Positions 7,994 through 15,551 of a stretch of 51,056 nucleotides of DNA are shown piece after piece (position 1 is the first letter of the stretch; each line of letters opens with the position of its first letter). The stretch is from positions 1 through 51,056 of the forward strand of contig JANWKZ010000229.1 of NCBI GenBank assembly GCA_025451115.1, in the 5' to 3' direction. The DNA comes from Bacteroidia bacterium (GTDB lineage Bacteria; Bacteroidota; Bacteroidia; B-17B0; Aurantibacillaceae). Under the pieces are notes generated by a model that was given only the letters and a program-made list of their open reading frames with translations, searched no databases and had not been told where the DNA came from. The translations under genes and the position numbers were made by a program.

Positions 7994-9421
7994 TTAGAGG
8001 GGTGCGTTCAAATGCAGGAAAATACCGGGTTCCTGCCAGCGGTTCACCGAAAACTCCACCCTAAACACCAGGTCGTAATAAGCGATCAGGTCTATCCCTA
8101 TTCCGGTGCCTACCAGCCATTCGTTACTTAAAGCATTGTTCTTATAGAAATAATTATCCTTTACATAACCGGCGTCCATGAACGGGCCTACATACAACGC
8201 ATAAGAGATGTCGTTGAATTTTTTAAGTCTTTTTATTGGTACGCGTATAACGCGCGGCTTGATAACCTGGAAGCGTATGTTGCTTTTCAGCAAAGCGAAG
8301 CTTTGCCCGTCAACCACATAATACTCGTAACCACGCACCACTTCATTATACCCAAGTGCGCGGTTGAAATAATACATCGGTTCATATAAAGGCATGTAGC
8401 GGCCCTTCAGCGCGGTCATCATATACGTGCGATGAAATAATTTGAAATAGGTTTTCACGCTGCCAAACAAGGCCAGGTTATTGGTGGTTTCGTTCTTCAT
8501 CAAACCAAAGCCATCTTTAATAATGATCGCATCCAGCATATATCCTTTGGTAGGATAGGGTTTATAGTCACGGTAATCATAGGTAAATCGGTATTGCGCG
8601 CTGAAATAATCAATAGAAGTTTGATCCCTCGCGTAATAATTATCATTCAGCTTTGTAACAGTATCGAGCACCGTACTTTTCTTCAAAAAGACCTCCATAC
8701 TTTGCCGTATGTAGAGTTTGTGTCGGTGCGTGATGCCGATCTTTCCCTCCTGATCCTGCCTCACATAGTTCTTTTTATCGCGGTAGAATTTAAGATTGTC
8801 ATCCTCTGTGCGATACCACACTTCGTTGTTGCGGAAATAATTAAAGCTGGCCGTAAGGCCCAGGGTTTGTTTTTTATTAATGAAAGGAATACGATAACTG
8901 GCGCCATACTGCTCTGTATATCCTCTTCGAAACACCATGGTGAGTGTCTGGTTCAATCCAAACAAATTATAAACCGTTAAACTCACTCCGTAATTAATAC
9001 GGAAAAGATCTTTCGTTTCCCACCACGAATTAAAATTGCGGTCCTGTATCTCAAAAATAAGACCGGGCCATAAATACCAACGTTCCTGCACTTTTATTTT
9101 TATAACAGCGGTTTGCAGTGCGCTATCAAGCACGAAAGAAACCGTATCATGCACAAAGAGCGAGGTGTTCATCAGATTTTGCTGGGCGCGCTTGCATTTT
9201 GATCTGATCTGATCTTCCGTTAAAGAATCGCCCGGCCTTAAAGTAAGCTCGCGCAGAATGATGCGCTCTTTTGTTTTTTTATTCCCGTCGATACTTATTA
9301 AAGCGACAGCAAATTTTTTTGCTGTGAGCGAATCAGGTCTTTGAGCGAATAAAATAGCGGGAAATAAAAAAAGTAAGGGGATGAAATACCGCTTAAATAT
9401 TGAGGAAGCGCATAAATTCAT
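7994..9421 (-). CDS. POTRA-domain BamA/TamA-like outer-membrane protein
   Basis: 475 residues from the ATG at 9421 (a TTG lies one codon upstream). A signal peptide ends at 'LFPAILFAQ'. One POTRA-like domain follows (about 35-115: 'AVALISIDGNKKTKERIILREL'), then a C-terminal 16-strand-type barrel with alternating aromatic strands and 'GYEYYVVDGQ', ending in an aromatic-rich strand. A single POTRA is fewer than the five of BamA, so it is more like the Bacteroidota 'D15-like' outer-membrane proteins found beside nadK and a CBS gene. Role likely in outer-membrane protein or surface assembly. It overlaps the CBS gene by about 29 bases. Confidence 0.85.
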   Translation of the reverse strand: MNLCASSIFKRYFIPLLFLFPAILFAQRPDSLTAKKFAVALISIDGNKKTKERIILRELTLRPGDSLTEDQIRSKCKRAQQNLMNTSLFVHDTVSFVLDSALQTAVIKIKVQERWYLWPGLIFEIQDRNFNSWWETKDLFRINYGVSLTVYNLFGLNQTLTMVFRRGYTEQYGASYRIPFINKKQTLGLTASFNYFRNNEVWYRTEDDNLKFYRDKKNYVRQDQEGKIGITHRHKLYIRQSMEVFLKKSTVLDTVTKLNDNYYARDQTSIDYFSAQYRFTYDYRDYKPYPTKGYMLDAIIIKDGFGLMKNETTNNLALFGSVKTYFKLFHRTYMMTALKGRYMPLYEPMYYFNRALGYNEVVRGYEYYVVDGQSFALLKSNIRFQVIKPRVIRVPIKRLKKFNDISYALYVGPFMDAGYVKDNYFYKNNALSNEWLVGTGIGIDLIAYYDLVFRVEFSVNRWQEPGIFLHLNAPL

Positions 9422-10055
9422 CAAATTTGTTTTTAAGATCGTCTTCGTAACCGGCCTGGTGATACGAGGCTTTTACATTGTAGTTATAGCGATTGAAAGT
9501 TTGCAGAATACGGCTCAGCTCCTCGCGGTTTATCTTGAGCGTTACTTCGATCTTATTACTGTCGGGCGTAGAGGTTACATAACAGCTCAATATCTTGGCA
9601 TCGTTACCTTCTACAATACTTGCGATCTGTGTAAGCGAATAATCGTTCTTGTTCAGCTCCAGCTCAATAATGCCGCCCTGCTCCATAACCGAAGAGAAAC
9701 CGGCAATTTTATCAAGCACACTTTTTTGCGTTACGCTTCCAATATAATTATCGTTATCATCAAGAACAGGGATCAAAGTAAGGTGCATGCCGCTCATTAA
9801 CTTCAGCGCATCAAAAGCGTGCTGCTGTGGGTGAATGATAGGGCGCATAAATCGAAATTGATGATCGCCTATCTTTCCCTTGTTGTCATTCAAAGCCTGC
9901 AGATCGCTTTCAGATACAATTCCCGTTAGTGCTTTATGTGAAAGCACAGGAAGATGTTCTACCTTAAATTCTTCCATCCAGTCTAAAGCCTGTTCAATGG
10001 TATCGGCGGGTCTAAGCGCGGGAATATCGTGTGTTATAAGGTCGGCTATCAGCAT
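9393..10055 (-). CDS. CBS-domain protein
   Basis: 220 residues with a tandem CBS pair at the N-terminus ('LITHDIPALRPADTIEQALD', 'HLPVLSH..LTGIVSESDL', then 'FMRPIIHPQQHAFDALKLM' and 'LIPVLDDNDNYIGSVTQKSVL'), spanning about residues 1-125. The C-terminal part (about 130-205) resembles an ACT-like regulatory fold. CBS pairs bind adenosine nucleotides. No enzymatic domain is attached, so it is a stand-alone regulatory module. It lies directly upstream of the POTRA/barrel gene and overlaps it, an arrangement conserved with nadK in the phylum. Confidence 0.88.
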   Translation of the reverse strand: MLIADLITHDIPALRPADTIEQALDWMEEFKVEHLPVLSHKALTGIVSESDLQALNDNKGKIGDHQFRFMRPIIHPQQHAFDALKLMSGMHLTLIPVLDDNDNYIGSVTQKSVLDKIAGFSSVMEQGGIIELELNKNDYSLTQIASIVEGNDAKILSCYVTSTPDSNKIEVTLKINREELSRILQTFNRYNYNVKASYHQAGYEDDLKNKFDEFMRFLNI

Positions 10056-10112
10056 GAATGATACAAAAGTGCTGATTTTTTTTGGATTTCCCTAGAGTGG
10101 CGGGAAGAAGTG

Positions 10113-11033
10113 TTACACAAATGTGATGGGCTGTTTCTCAACAAATAAAGCAGGTTGCATGCGCCTGTACTCCCTTTCAATGGCGCGGTAGGCGCGTTTC
10201 CTGGCCATTCTCTTTTTGGCCTCCAGCCACTTTTTTCCCGCTAATTTATTGGCCAACTTATCAAGCGGCATAGCAATCCCTAAATTATACAGGCCCTCTG
10301 CTTTTGCAACAGGGCTATGCGCTAACTTTCGATAACTTACCGAAAAACCCGCTTCCAGATAGGTCATGTAATGCCAATATCCGCTCGGCATGAAAAGCGA
10401 ATCTCCGGGCTCGAGCACAAGATCGTAACCTTTTACAAGAAGCAAAGCCGGATGTTGTTTGTAGTCTGGTTTATCGGGGTCGATCAGTGAATAGGTATTA
10501 AACGGAAGGCAATATAAATGAGCGTTAAATTCAGGCGCTACCAAAACCACTCTTTTCCTTCCGCCAAAATGAGTATGCAACACATTCGACATATCTATAT
10601 CATAGTGAATTCTCACTGTGGCCTCTTTTCCCCCAAAGAACATGTGCGCCATCCCGTCTAAAAGCCCTTTAAATAATTCAGGGCAGGGAAATTCCTTTTT
10701 TAACTCGGGCCGAAGCCTGAACATGTTGAACAGAAAGATGCGAAAATCGGTATGTTCGCTCTTTGATATAAGATCAAGGTACTTGCTGAACTGCATTTTA
10801 AGGTCCGGGCGCGTAAATGCCGAGGCCGAACTGTTCAAATTACGATCATCGTAAAGGTCTACGTTAAAATTTCCCATGGTTTCCCTGAAATAGTTTATCG
10901 ACCAGTTCTTTCCTGCCTCGGTTTTATCAGCAATACCCTTGATAACAACCGGTTTTTGAGGTTTAAAGTAATCCCGGTAAAAGAGAGCGGGACTGATGTT
11001 CTGAACAGTGTCTATTTTAAGCGTGAGATCCAT
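10113..11033 (-). CDS. Cupin/JmjC-like 2-oxoglutarate oxygenase
   Basis: 306 residues. The N-terminal 'FYRDYFKPQKPVVIKGIAD' and 'NWSINYFRETMGNFNVDLYDDRN' segments, the HxD iron ligands ('IHYDIDMSN') and the distal His in 'LFMPSGYWHYMTYLE' identify a cupin-8/JmjC-like Fe(II) and 2-oxoglutarate-dependent oxygenase. Related enzymes hydroxylate Asn, Arg or His of proteins, for example in ribosomes. The substrate here is unknown. A Lys/Arg-rich C-terminal helix (about 268-290) may bind RNA or ribosomes. It is divergent from holB, with a TATTTTTG element at 11060-11067. Confidence 0.85.
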   Translation of the reverse strand: MDLTLKIDTVQNISPALFYRDYFKPQKPVVIKGIADKTEAGKNWSINYFRETMGNFNVDLYDDRNLNSSASAFTRPDLKMQFSKYLDLISKSEHTDFRIFLFNMFRLRPELKKEFPCPELFKGLLDGMAHMFFGGKEATVRIHYDIDMSNVLHTHFGGRKRVVLVAPEFNAHLYCLPFNTYSLIDPDKPDYKQHPALLLVKGYDLVLEPGDSLFMPSGYWHYMTYLEAGFSVSYRKLAHSPVAKAEGLYNLGIAMPLDKLANKLAGKKWLEAKKRMARKRAYRAIEREYRRMQPALFVEKQPITFV

Positions 11034-11059
11034 TAGTAGTGTTGTTTTTGTGTCTGAAA

Positions 11060-11067
11060 CAAAAATA
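11060..11067 (-). promoter_or_regulatory. Promoter -7 element of the cupin/JmjC gene
   Basis: TATTTTTG on the minus strand, 26 bases before the ATG at 11033, a perfect TAnnTTTG match. Confidence 0.5.
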
Positions 11068-11156
11068 TTCCCGTTTGAGGAGTGATCAGGTTTCTGTTCG
11101 TTGACTTGGCATTTTTCATAGCCGAAAAAGAAAGTCCCGGTGGTTTATTTAAATCC

Positions 11157-11164
11157 TATCTTTG
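11157..11164 (+). promoter_or_regulatory. holB: Promoter -7 element abutting the holB start
   Basis: TATCTTTG ends 4 bases before the ATG at 11169, so the transcript should begin at or next to the start codon. No clear -33 TTTG is seen. Confidence 0.6.
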
Positions 11165-11168
11165 CCTT

Positions 11169-12287
11169 ATGCTGTTTGCAGATGTTGCCGCCCCAGAAAG
11201 TATTAAGTCGCGTCTTACCGAATTGGCCGGCAATGGGCGTGTTGCACACGCTTTGTTATTTTTTGGCCAGGATGGTGGAGCCCAATTGCCCACGGCGGTT
11301 GCCTTTGCGCGCTATCTTTTTTGCGGGAACCGCGGCACGCAGGACAGCTGCGGCACCTGCGCGTCTTGTTTAAAGGTGAACAAGCTGGCGCATCCGGATC
11401 TTCACTGGGTATTTCCTATTGCGCTGAGCAAAGATGTAAGAAAAAGTGATGATGTGATCAGTGAGTTCCGCGAAGCTTTTTTGGAATTCCCCTATTTGGG
11501 GCTGAACGATTGGTTCAATAGCCTGGATGCCGAGAATAAGCAGCCCGTTATTGGTAAAGATGAGGCCAACGAGATCATCCGAAAACTGAATTATACAAGT
11601 TACGAAGGCCGCGGCAAGATCATGATCATCTGGATGCCCGAGAAGATGAACCACGAGGCGTCGAACAAGCTGTTAAAGATATTGGAGGAACCACCTGATG
11701 AAACCTTTTTCTTTTTGGTCTCTTCGGCCATAGAGCAATTATTGCCTACCATCCTTTCGCGCGTGCAGATGATCCAGGTGCACAACGCGAACGTGAGCGA
11801 GGTAGCGAAAGTGGTAGCGAAGAATTTTCAGTTAAACCAGCAGCAGGCCGAGCATGTGGCTGCTACCGCACAGGGAAATATCAAACAGGCTTTCCTGTTG
11901 GCGGATGATAATGTGTCGGGCAATATTTATCTTGATCTATACCGCAATTTCATGCGAAACGCCCTGCGTTTCGATCCTTTTAAGATAACTGGGTGGATAG
12001 ATGAGATCCAGGGGTTGGGCCGCGAGAAACAAAAACAGTTCCTTATCTATGCCCTGCAGATGTTTCGCAACAGTATTCTTATCAAGCATATCCCGCAGCA
12101 AATAACCGGCAGCCCCGAAGAGCGGGATTTCCTGCAAAAGTTCCATCCTTACATAACCACGCAGAACCACGAGGCCCTTACCGAAGAATTTGGCAAGGCT
12201 TCCTACCACATAGAGCGTAATGCCAATAGCAAGATCGTTTTTATGGACCTGGCGCTTAAAACAAATGAGCTTTTAAATAAAAAATAG
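11169..12287 (+). CDS. holB: DNA polymerase III subunit delta'
   Basis: 372 residues from the ATG at 11169, chosen because the promoter element ends 4 bases upstream; the reading frame stays open further upstream to 11082 but that part would not be transcribed. 'ARYLFCGNRGTQDSCGTCASC' (zinc-binding Cys cluster), 'RGKIMIIWMPEKMNHEASNKL' and 'LLKILEEPPDETFFFLVSS' are delta'/RuvB-like clamp-loader AAA+ motifs. The P-loop is degenerate ('FFGQDGGAQ'), as expected for delta'. It is part of the DnaX clamp loader that places the sliding clamp at replication forks. Divergent from the cupin gene. Confidence 0.92.
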   Translation: MLFADVAAPESIKSRLTELAGNGRVAHALLFFGQDGGAQLPTAVAFARYLFCGNRGTQDSCGTCASCLKVNKLAHPDLHWVFPIALSKDVRKSDDVISEFREAFLEFPYLGLNDWFNSLDAENKQPVIGKDEANEIIRKLNYTSYEGRGKIMIIWMPEKMNHEASNKLLKILEEPPDETFFFLVSSAIEQLLPTILSRVQMIQVHNANVSEVAKVVAKNFQLNQQQAEHVAATAQGNIKQAFLLADDNVSGNIYLDLYRNFMRNALRFDPFKITGWIDEIQGLGREKQKQFLIYALQMFRNSILIKHIPQQITGSPEERDFLQKFHPYITTQNHEALTEEFGKASYHIERNANSKIVFMDLALKTNELLNKK

Positions 12288-12288
12288 T

Positions 12289-12296
12289 TATTTTTG
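12289..12296 (+). promoter_or_regulatory. Promoter -7 element of the ribosomal protein THX gene
   Basis: TATTTTTG begins 2 bases after the holB stop and lies 19 bases before the ATG, leaving an A-rich leader (ACTAAAAAAACAATT) suited to SD-less initiation. Confidence 0.55.
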
Positions 12297-12315
12297 TTCA
12301 ACTAAAAAAACAATT

Positions 12316-12450
12316 ATGGGAAAAGGAGATCAACGTTCCAAGCGTGGCAAGATCCATGTAGGAACTTTCGGCAGATTACGCAAACGTAAGAAAGCTAAGA
12401 ATACCGCAAGTAAGGCCGGCACTAAAAAGGCGGCTAAAAAAGCGAAGTAA
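12316..12450 (+). CDS. 30S ribosomal protein THX
   Basis: A 44-residue, very basic protein that starts MGKGDQRSKRGKIHVGTFG, the THX family signature (first known from Thermus 30S subunits, where it sits in the head of the small subunit and stabilises 16S rRNA). The C-terminal half is a Lys/Ala-rich tail, as is usual in Bacteroidota homologues. It has its own TATTTTTG promoter in the gap after holB and a strong intrinsic terminator 8 bases after the stop, so it is a monocistronic unit. Confidence 0.9.
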   Translation: MGKGDQRSKRGKIHVGTFGRLRKRKKAKNTASKAGTKKAAKKAK

Positions 12451-12457
12451 ACCATTA

Positions 12458-12490
12458 AATGCCATCCTTGAAACGATGGCATTTTTATTT
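12458..12490 (+). terminator. Intrinsic terminator of the THX gene
   Basis: AATGCCATC and GATGGCATT form a perfect 9-bp stem with an 8-base loop (12458-12483), followed by a T-rich run. The loop TTG (12468-12470) also lies 20 bases upstream of the next gene's TATCTTTG, so it may double as that promoter's -33 element. Confidence 0.85.
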
Positions 12491-12498
12491 TATCTTTG
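12491..12498 (+). promoter_or_regulatory. Promoter -7 element of the T9SS type B protein
   Basis: TATCTTTG, 6 bases before the ATG at 12505, with TTG 20 bases upstream inside the preceding terminator loop. Predicts a leaderless or nearly leaderless transcript. Confidence 0.6.
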
Positions 12499-12504
12499 TG
12501 GGTC

Positions 12505-13326
12505 ATGCAAAAGGTAGCGGCATATTTTACGATCTTCTTTTTTTGCGCGTTTTTTTTAAAAGCCCAGCCCCCAACGGCCGAAGCGGGCCCTTACCAGAAA
12601 TTGTGTCCTACCATCTCGCCGGCCCCGCTTGGCGGAAGCCCTACGGCAACAGGTGGGATCCCACCTTATACTTATCAATGGCAACCCTCTACATCCGTTA
12701 GCAATCCGAATGTGGCCAACCCCACAGTAACAACAACGGTATCTACTACTTTCACTGTAACCGTAACCGCTTCTAATGGCGAAACCAAGAAAGATACCGT
12801 AACCGTTTACTTTTACAACTATTCTGTTTTCGCAGGTAATGATACCACCATTAAAGAAGGAGCAACTATTACCCTGCACGGCCAGGCACCAGGCGCTATA
12901 GGTACTTTTTGGCAGCCACCATCGGGTAATATCTATAACCAGAATTCCTTAACGCCAAATGTATTTCCGCATCAAACCACCACCTACACCTTGGCCGCGA
13001 CTTATCCCGGCGGCTGTACTTTGTATGATAAGGTAACGGTAACCGTTATTCCAAGTACTGAGCTTTTCTTTTTTAACACATTTACGCCCAACGCCGATGG
13101 CGTGAATGATTTTTTCTATATCGGAAACATTGAAAAATACCCGGATAACGTGTTGGAGATATATAACCGCTACGGGCAAAAAGTGTTCAATAAGGTTGGT
13201 TATGTGGGCGATTGGGATGGCAAATACCTCAACAATGAGTTGCCTGCCGGAACCTATTTCTACATATTGGATACGAAGAGCGAGACCGGGGGTAAATACC
13301 ACGGCCAGGTCACGATCATCAGATGA
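12505..13326 (+). CDS. Surface protein with T9SS type B (gliding-motility-associated) sorting domain
   Basis: 273 residues from the ATG at 12505; an in-frame TTG at 12496 lies inside the promoter and is rejected. A signal peptide (about 1-20, ending 'FFLKAQ') is followed by two Ig/PKD-like beta domains (about 25-105 and 110-185), and the C-terminal type B domain: 'FFNTFTPNADGVNDFFYIGN', 'LEIYNRYGQKVF' and 'LPAGTYFYILD..'. The protein should be exported by Sec and then by the type IX secretion system to the surface. No catalytic domain, so adhesion or a structural role is likely. It ends 8 bases inside the convergent dnaG gene. Confidence 0.88.
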   Translation: MQKVAAYFTIFFFCAFFLKAQPPTAEAGPYQKLCPTISPAPLGGSPTATGGIPPYTYQWQPSTSVSNPNVANPTVTTTVSTTFTVTVTASNGETKKDTVTVYFYNYSVFAGNDTTIKEGATITLHGQAPGAIGTFWQPPSGNIYNQNSLTPNVFPHQTTTYTLAATYPGGCTLYDKVTVTVIPSTELFFFNTFTPNADGVNDFFYIGNIEKYPDNVLEIYNRYGQKVFNKVGYVGDWDGKYLNNELPAGTYFYILDTKSETGGKYHGQVTIIR

Positions 13327-15325
13327 TCGTTCGGCCAAGCAATTTGTTGGCACGGCTCTTTAAAGCATCAAGTTTTTGAATATTAACCAGGAGGTTTTGA
13401 ACTTCTTCATCACCCGCAGCCGTTTTTAATTTTTCTTTCTCTTCCTTAAGTAATCGCTGCAGGCGTTTTTCCTTGTAGATGTAGAGATCGTGGTCTACCG
13501 TTTTCTTCAGGTTATCTGTCTCGTGGCCAATGTAAATGTTGTGTTTCTTTTTCCAGTTATCGCTTAACTGGTGGTTGCTGGCCAACAGATTTACCGCCGT
13601 GGTAGAAATATTGGGATTACCATGATTGGTGAAATACTGCGCGTTGGGCAACACTCCATCCTTCATTTGCAGGATGAATTCATAAAGGAACATTTGATAT
13701 ACGGGATCTATAAAAGAAAGTTCGTCGTGCAGCAATTCATTCAGAATGTATTCGGCAATAGAGATCTCGAGAGCGCCCTCTTCTCCCTCGTTATTTATAT
13801 GCGCTACCTCGATCAGTGTATTTCCGTAATTCAGCAATAAACGCACAAGGTTCTTTTCCTGCTCGCCGAAAGGATTGAGATCGGCCTCCAGTAATTTATC
13901 GAGCTCGCTTTTTACCTCTACATTGGTTTTCTCAGAAGCGTTCCTTTCATCCGGATTCTTTACAACCGGATCCTGGGTGGTTTTTGCCCGTTTCCTATCG
14001 CGGATATTTTTTACCTGGAAAACCAGCGTTTGCTCGTCGGTATGTAAAATATTACTGCAGGCAGTGATGTACTCATTACGCGTAATGGCATCCGGAATGA
14101 TAGAAATACTCTCGATGATCTCCTTGATAAGCGCGGCTTTCTGCGTAGGATTATTCTTTGCCTCTTCAAAAAGTAAATTGGTCTTGAACTTGATGAAATC
14201 CACCGAATTCTTTTTGATGAAGGCCCTTACCTCATCGCCACTGTGTTTTTTAGCATACGAATCAGGATCATCTCCATCGGAAAACAAAAGCACTTTTACA
14301 TTCATGCCTTCCTCAAGGATCAGATCTATCCCACGGAAGCTGGCTTTGATGCCGGCCGCGTCACCGTCATAAAGGATAGTGAGGTTATTTGTGAAACGGT
14401 GAATAAGCTTGATCTGCTCAACGGTAAGCGAAGTTCCCGATGACGAAACCACATTCTCAATACCGGCCTGGTGCATAGAGATCACATCGGTATAACCCTC
14501 CACCATGTAGCAGTTGTCTTCCTGTACAATTTGCTTTTTGGCAAAATACAGTCCATACAACACTTTACTCTTATCGTAAATATCACTTTGCGGCGAGTTT
14601 ACGTACTTGGCTAATTTTTTGTCGTTATTTAAAATGCGGCCTCCAAAACCAATAGGGCGACCGGTAACGTTGTGTATCGGAAAAATGACACGACCACTAT
14701 AGCGATCAAATAAATGATCGATCTTGATCTCACCCTCTTCGGGTTTGTATCTGTCAGATAAAATACTCAGCCCCGTCTTTACCATATAATCGGCCTTGTA
14801 ACCGGCATGCAGGGCCGCCTTGGTAAATGCTTTTCTTTCTTCGGAAGAAAATCCTAACTGGAATTTCTTGATGGTCTCATCCGTAAATCCGCGCTCGCGG
14901 AAATAACTAAGCCCAACCGACATTCCCTCATCGGTGGTCCAAAGATTCTCTGAAAAATGCTTTTGCGCAAAAGAGCTTACAATGAATAAACTCTCTCTTT
15001 CATTCTGTATAGCCTGGTCTTCGGGGGTAAGCTCTTTTTCTACAACTTCAATATTGTATTTTTTGGCGAGGTAGCGGAGCGCCTCCGGATAGGTCATGCT
15101 CTCATGCTCCATGATAAAGTTCACCGAGTTGCCTGCCTTACCGCAGCCGAAACATTTGTAAATGCCTTTAGCCGGAGAAACCGTGAACGACGGCGTTTTT
15201 TCGCCATGGAACGGGCAGAGACCCAGTAAATTGGCTCCGCGCTTTTTCAGCGTAATGAAATCGCCTACCACTTCCTCAACGCGGGCGGCCTCAACGATCT
15301 TGTCTATGGTGTCTTTTGGGATCAA
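13319..15325 (-). CDS. dnaG: DNA primase
   Basis: 668 residues. The N-terminal CHC2 zinc domain has 'LLGLCPFHGEKTPSFTVSP' and 'YKCFGCGKAGNSVNF' (C..H...C..C). The TOPRIM core contains 'CYMVEGYTDVISMHQAG' and 'LTILYDGDAAGIKASFRGID', with catalytic acids. It ends in a helicase-interaction region. It makes RNA primers for replication. The start is TTG at 15325: 'IPKDTIDKI..AARVEEVVGDF' directly follows, which is the usual DnaG N-terminus, and a TAATTTTG promoter element ends 7 bases upstream. It overlaps the convergent T9SS gene by 8 bases. Confidence 0.96.
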   Translation of the reverse strand: MIPKDTIDKIVEAARVEEVVGDFITLKKRGANLLGLCPFHGEKTPSFTVSPAKGIYKCFGCGKAGNSVNFIMEHESMTYPEALRYLAKKYNIEVVEKELTPEDQAIQNERESLFIVSSFAQKHFSENLWTTDEGMSVGLSYFRERGFTDETIKKFQLGFSSEERKAFTKAALHAGYKADYMVKTGLSILSDRYKPEEGEIKIDHLFDRYSGRVIFPIHNVTGRPIGFGGRILNNDKKLAKYVNSPQSDIYDKSKVLYGLYFAKKQIVQEDNCYMVEGYTDVISMHQAGIENVVSSSGTSLTVEQIKLIHRFTNNLTILYDGDAAGIKASFRGIDLILEEGMNVKVLLFSDGDDPDSYAKKHSGDEVRAFIKKNSVDFIKFKTNLLFEEAKNNPTQKAALIKEIIESISIIPDAITRNEYITACSNILHTDEQTLVFQVKNIRDRKRAKTTQDPVVKNPDERNASEKTNVEVKSELDKLLEADLNPFGEQEKNLVRLLLNYGNTLIEVAHINNEGEEGALEISIAEYILNELLHDELSFIDPVYQMFLYEFILQMKDGVLPNAQYFTNHGNPNISTTAVNLLASNHQLSDNWKKKHNIYIGHETDNLKKTVDHDLYIYKEKRLQRLLKEEKEKLKTAAGDEEVQNLLVNIQKLDALKSRANKLLGRTII

Positions 15326-15332
15326 GGGGTAC

Positions 15333-15340
15333 CAAAATTA
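15333..15340 (-). promoter_or_regulatory. dnaG: Promoter -7 element abutting the dnaG TTG start
   Basis: TAATTTTG on the minus strand, ending 7 bases before the TTG codon; predicts a leader of about 2-3 bases. No convincing -33 element. Confidence 0.5.
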
Positions 15341-15442
15341 ACATTAAGCCGTGCTTTGGCCCGAAATGTTGAAAAAGTTTTTTTGTTGATAAAAGCATAT
15401 TCGAAAATAGCCTGATTTACTTACTGTTACCTCGCCTGTCTA

Positions 15443-15491
15443 CCACTTACAAAGCGCGGCCTGCCACTTATCGTCTAAACAATGCCACTTA
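15443..15491 (+). promoter_or_regulatory. Three CCACTTA boxes at a 21-bp period
   Basis: CCACTTA occurs at 15443-15449, 15464-15470 and 15485-15491, an exact 21-bp spacing, i.e. two helical turns on one face of the DNA. The last box is about 30 bases upstream of a TACTTTG at 15519-15525 and 61 bases upstream of the T9SS serine hydrolase ATG. Direct repeats at this period are typical of LytTR-type or dimeric response-regulator activator sites; which regulator binds is unknown. Confidence 0.6.
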
Positions 15492-15551
15492 TTAGAAACC
15501 GGTGCCGGTACTACAGGTACTTTGTATCTTACGATCCCAAACCTACCTTAC

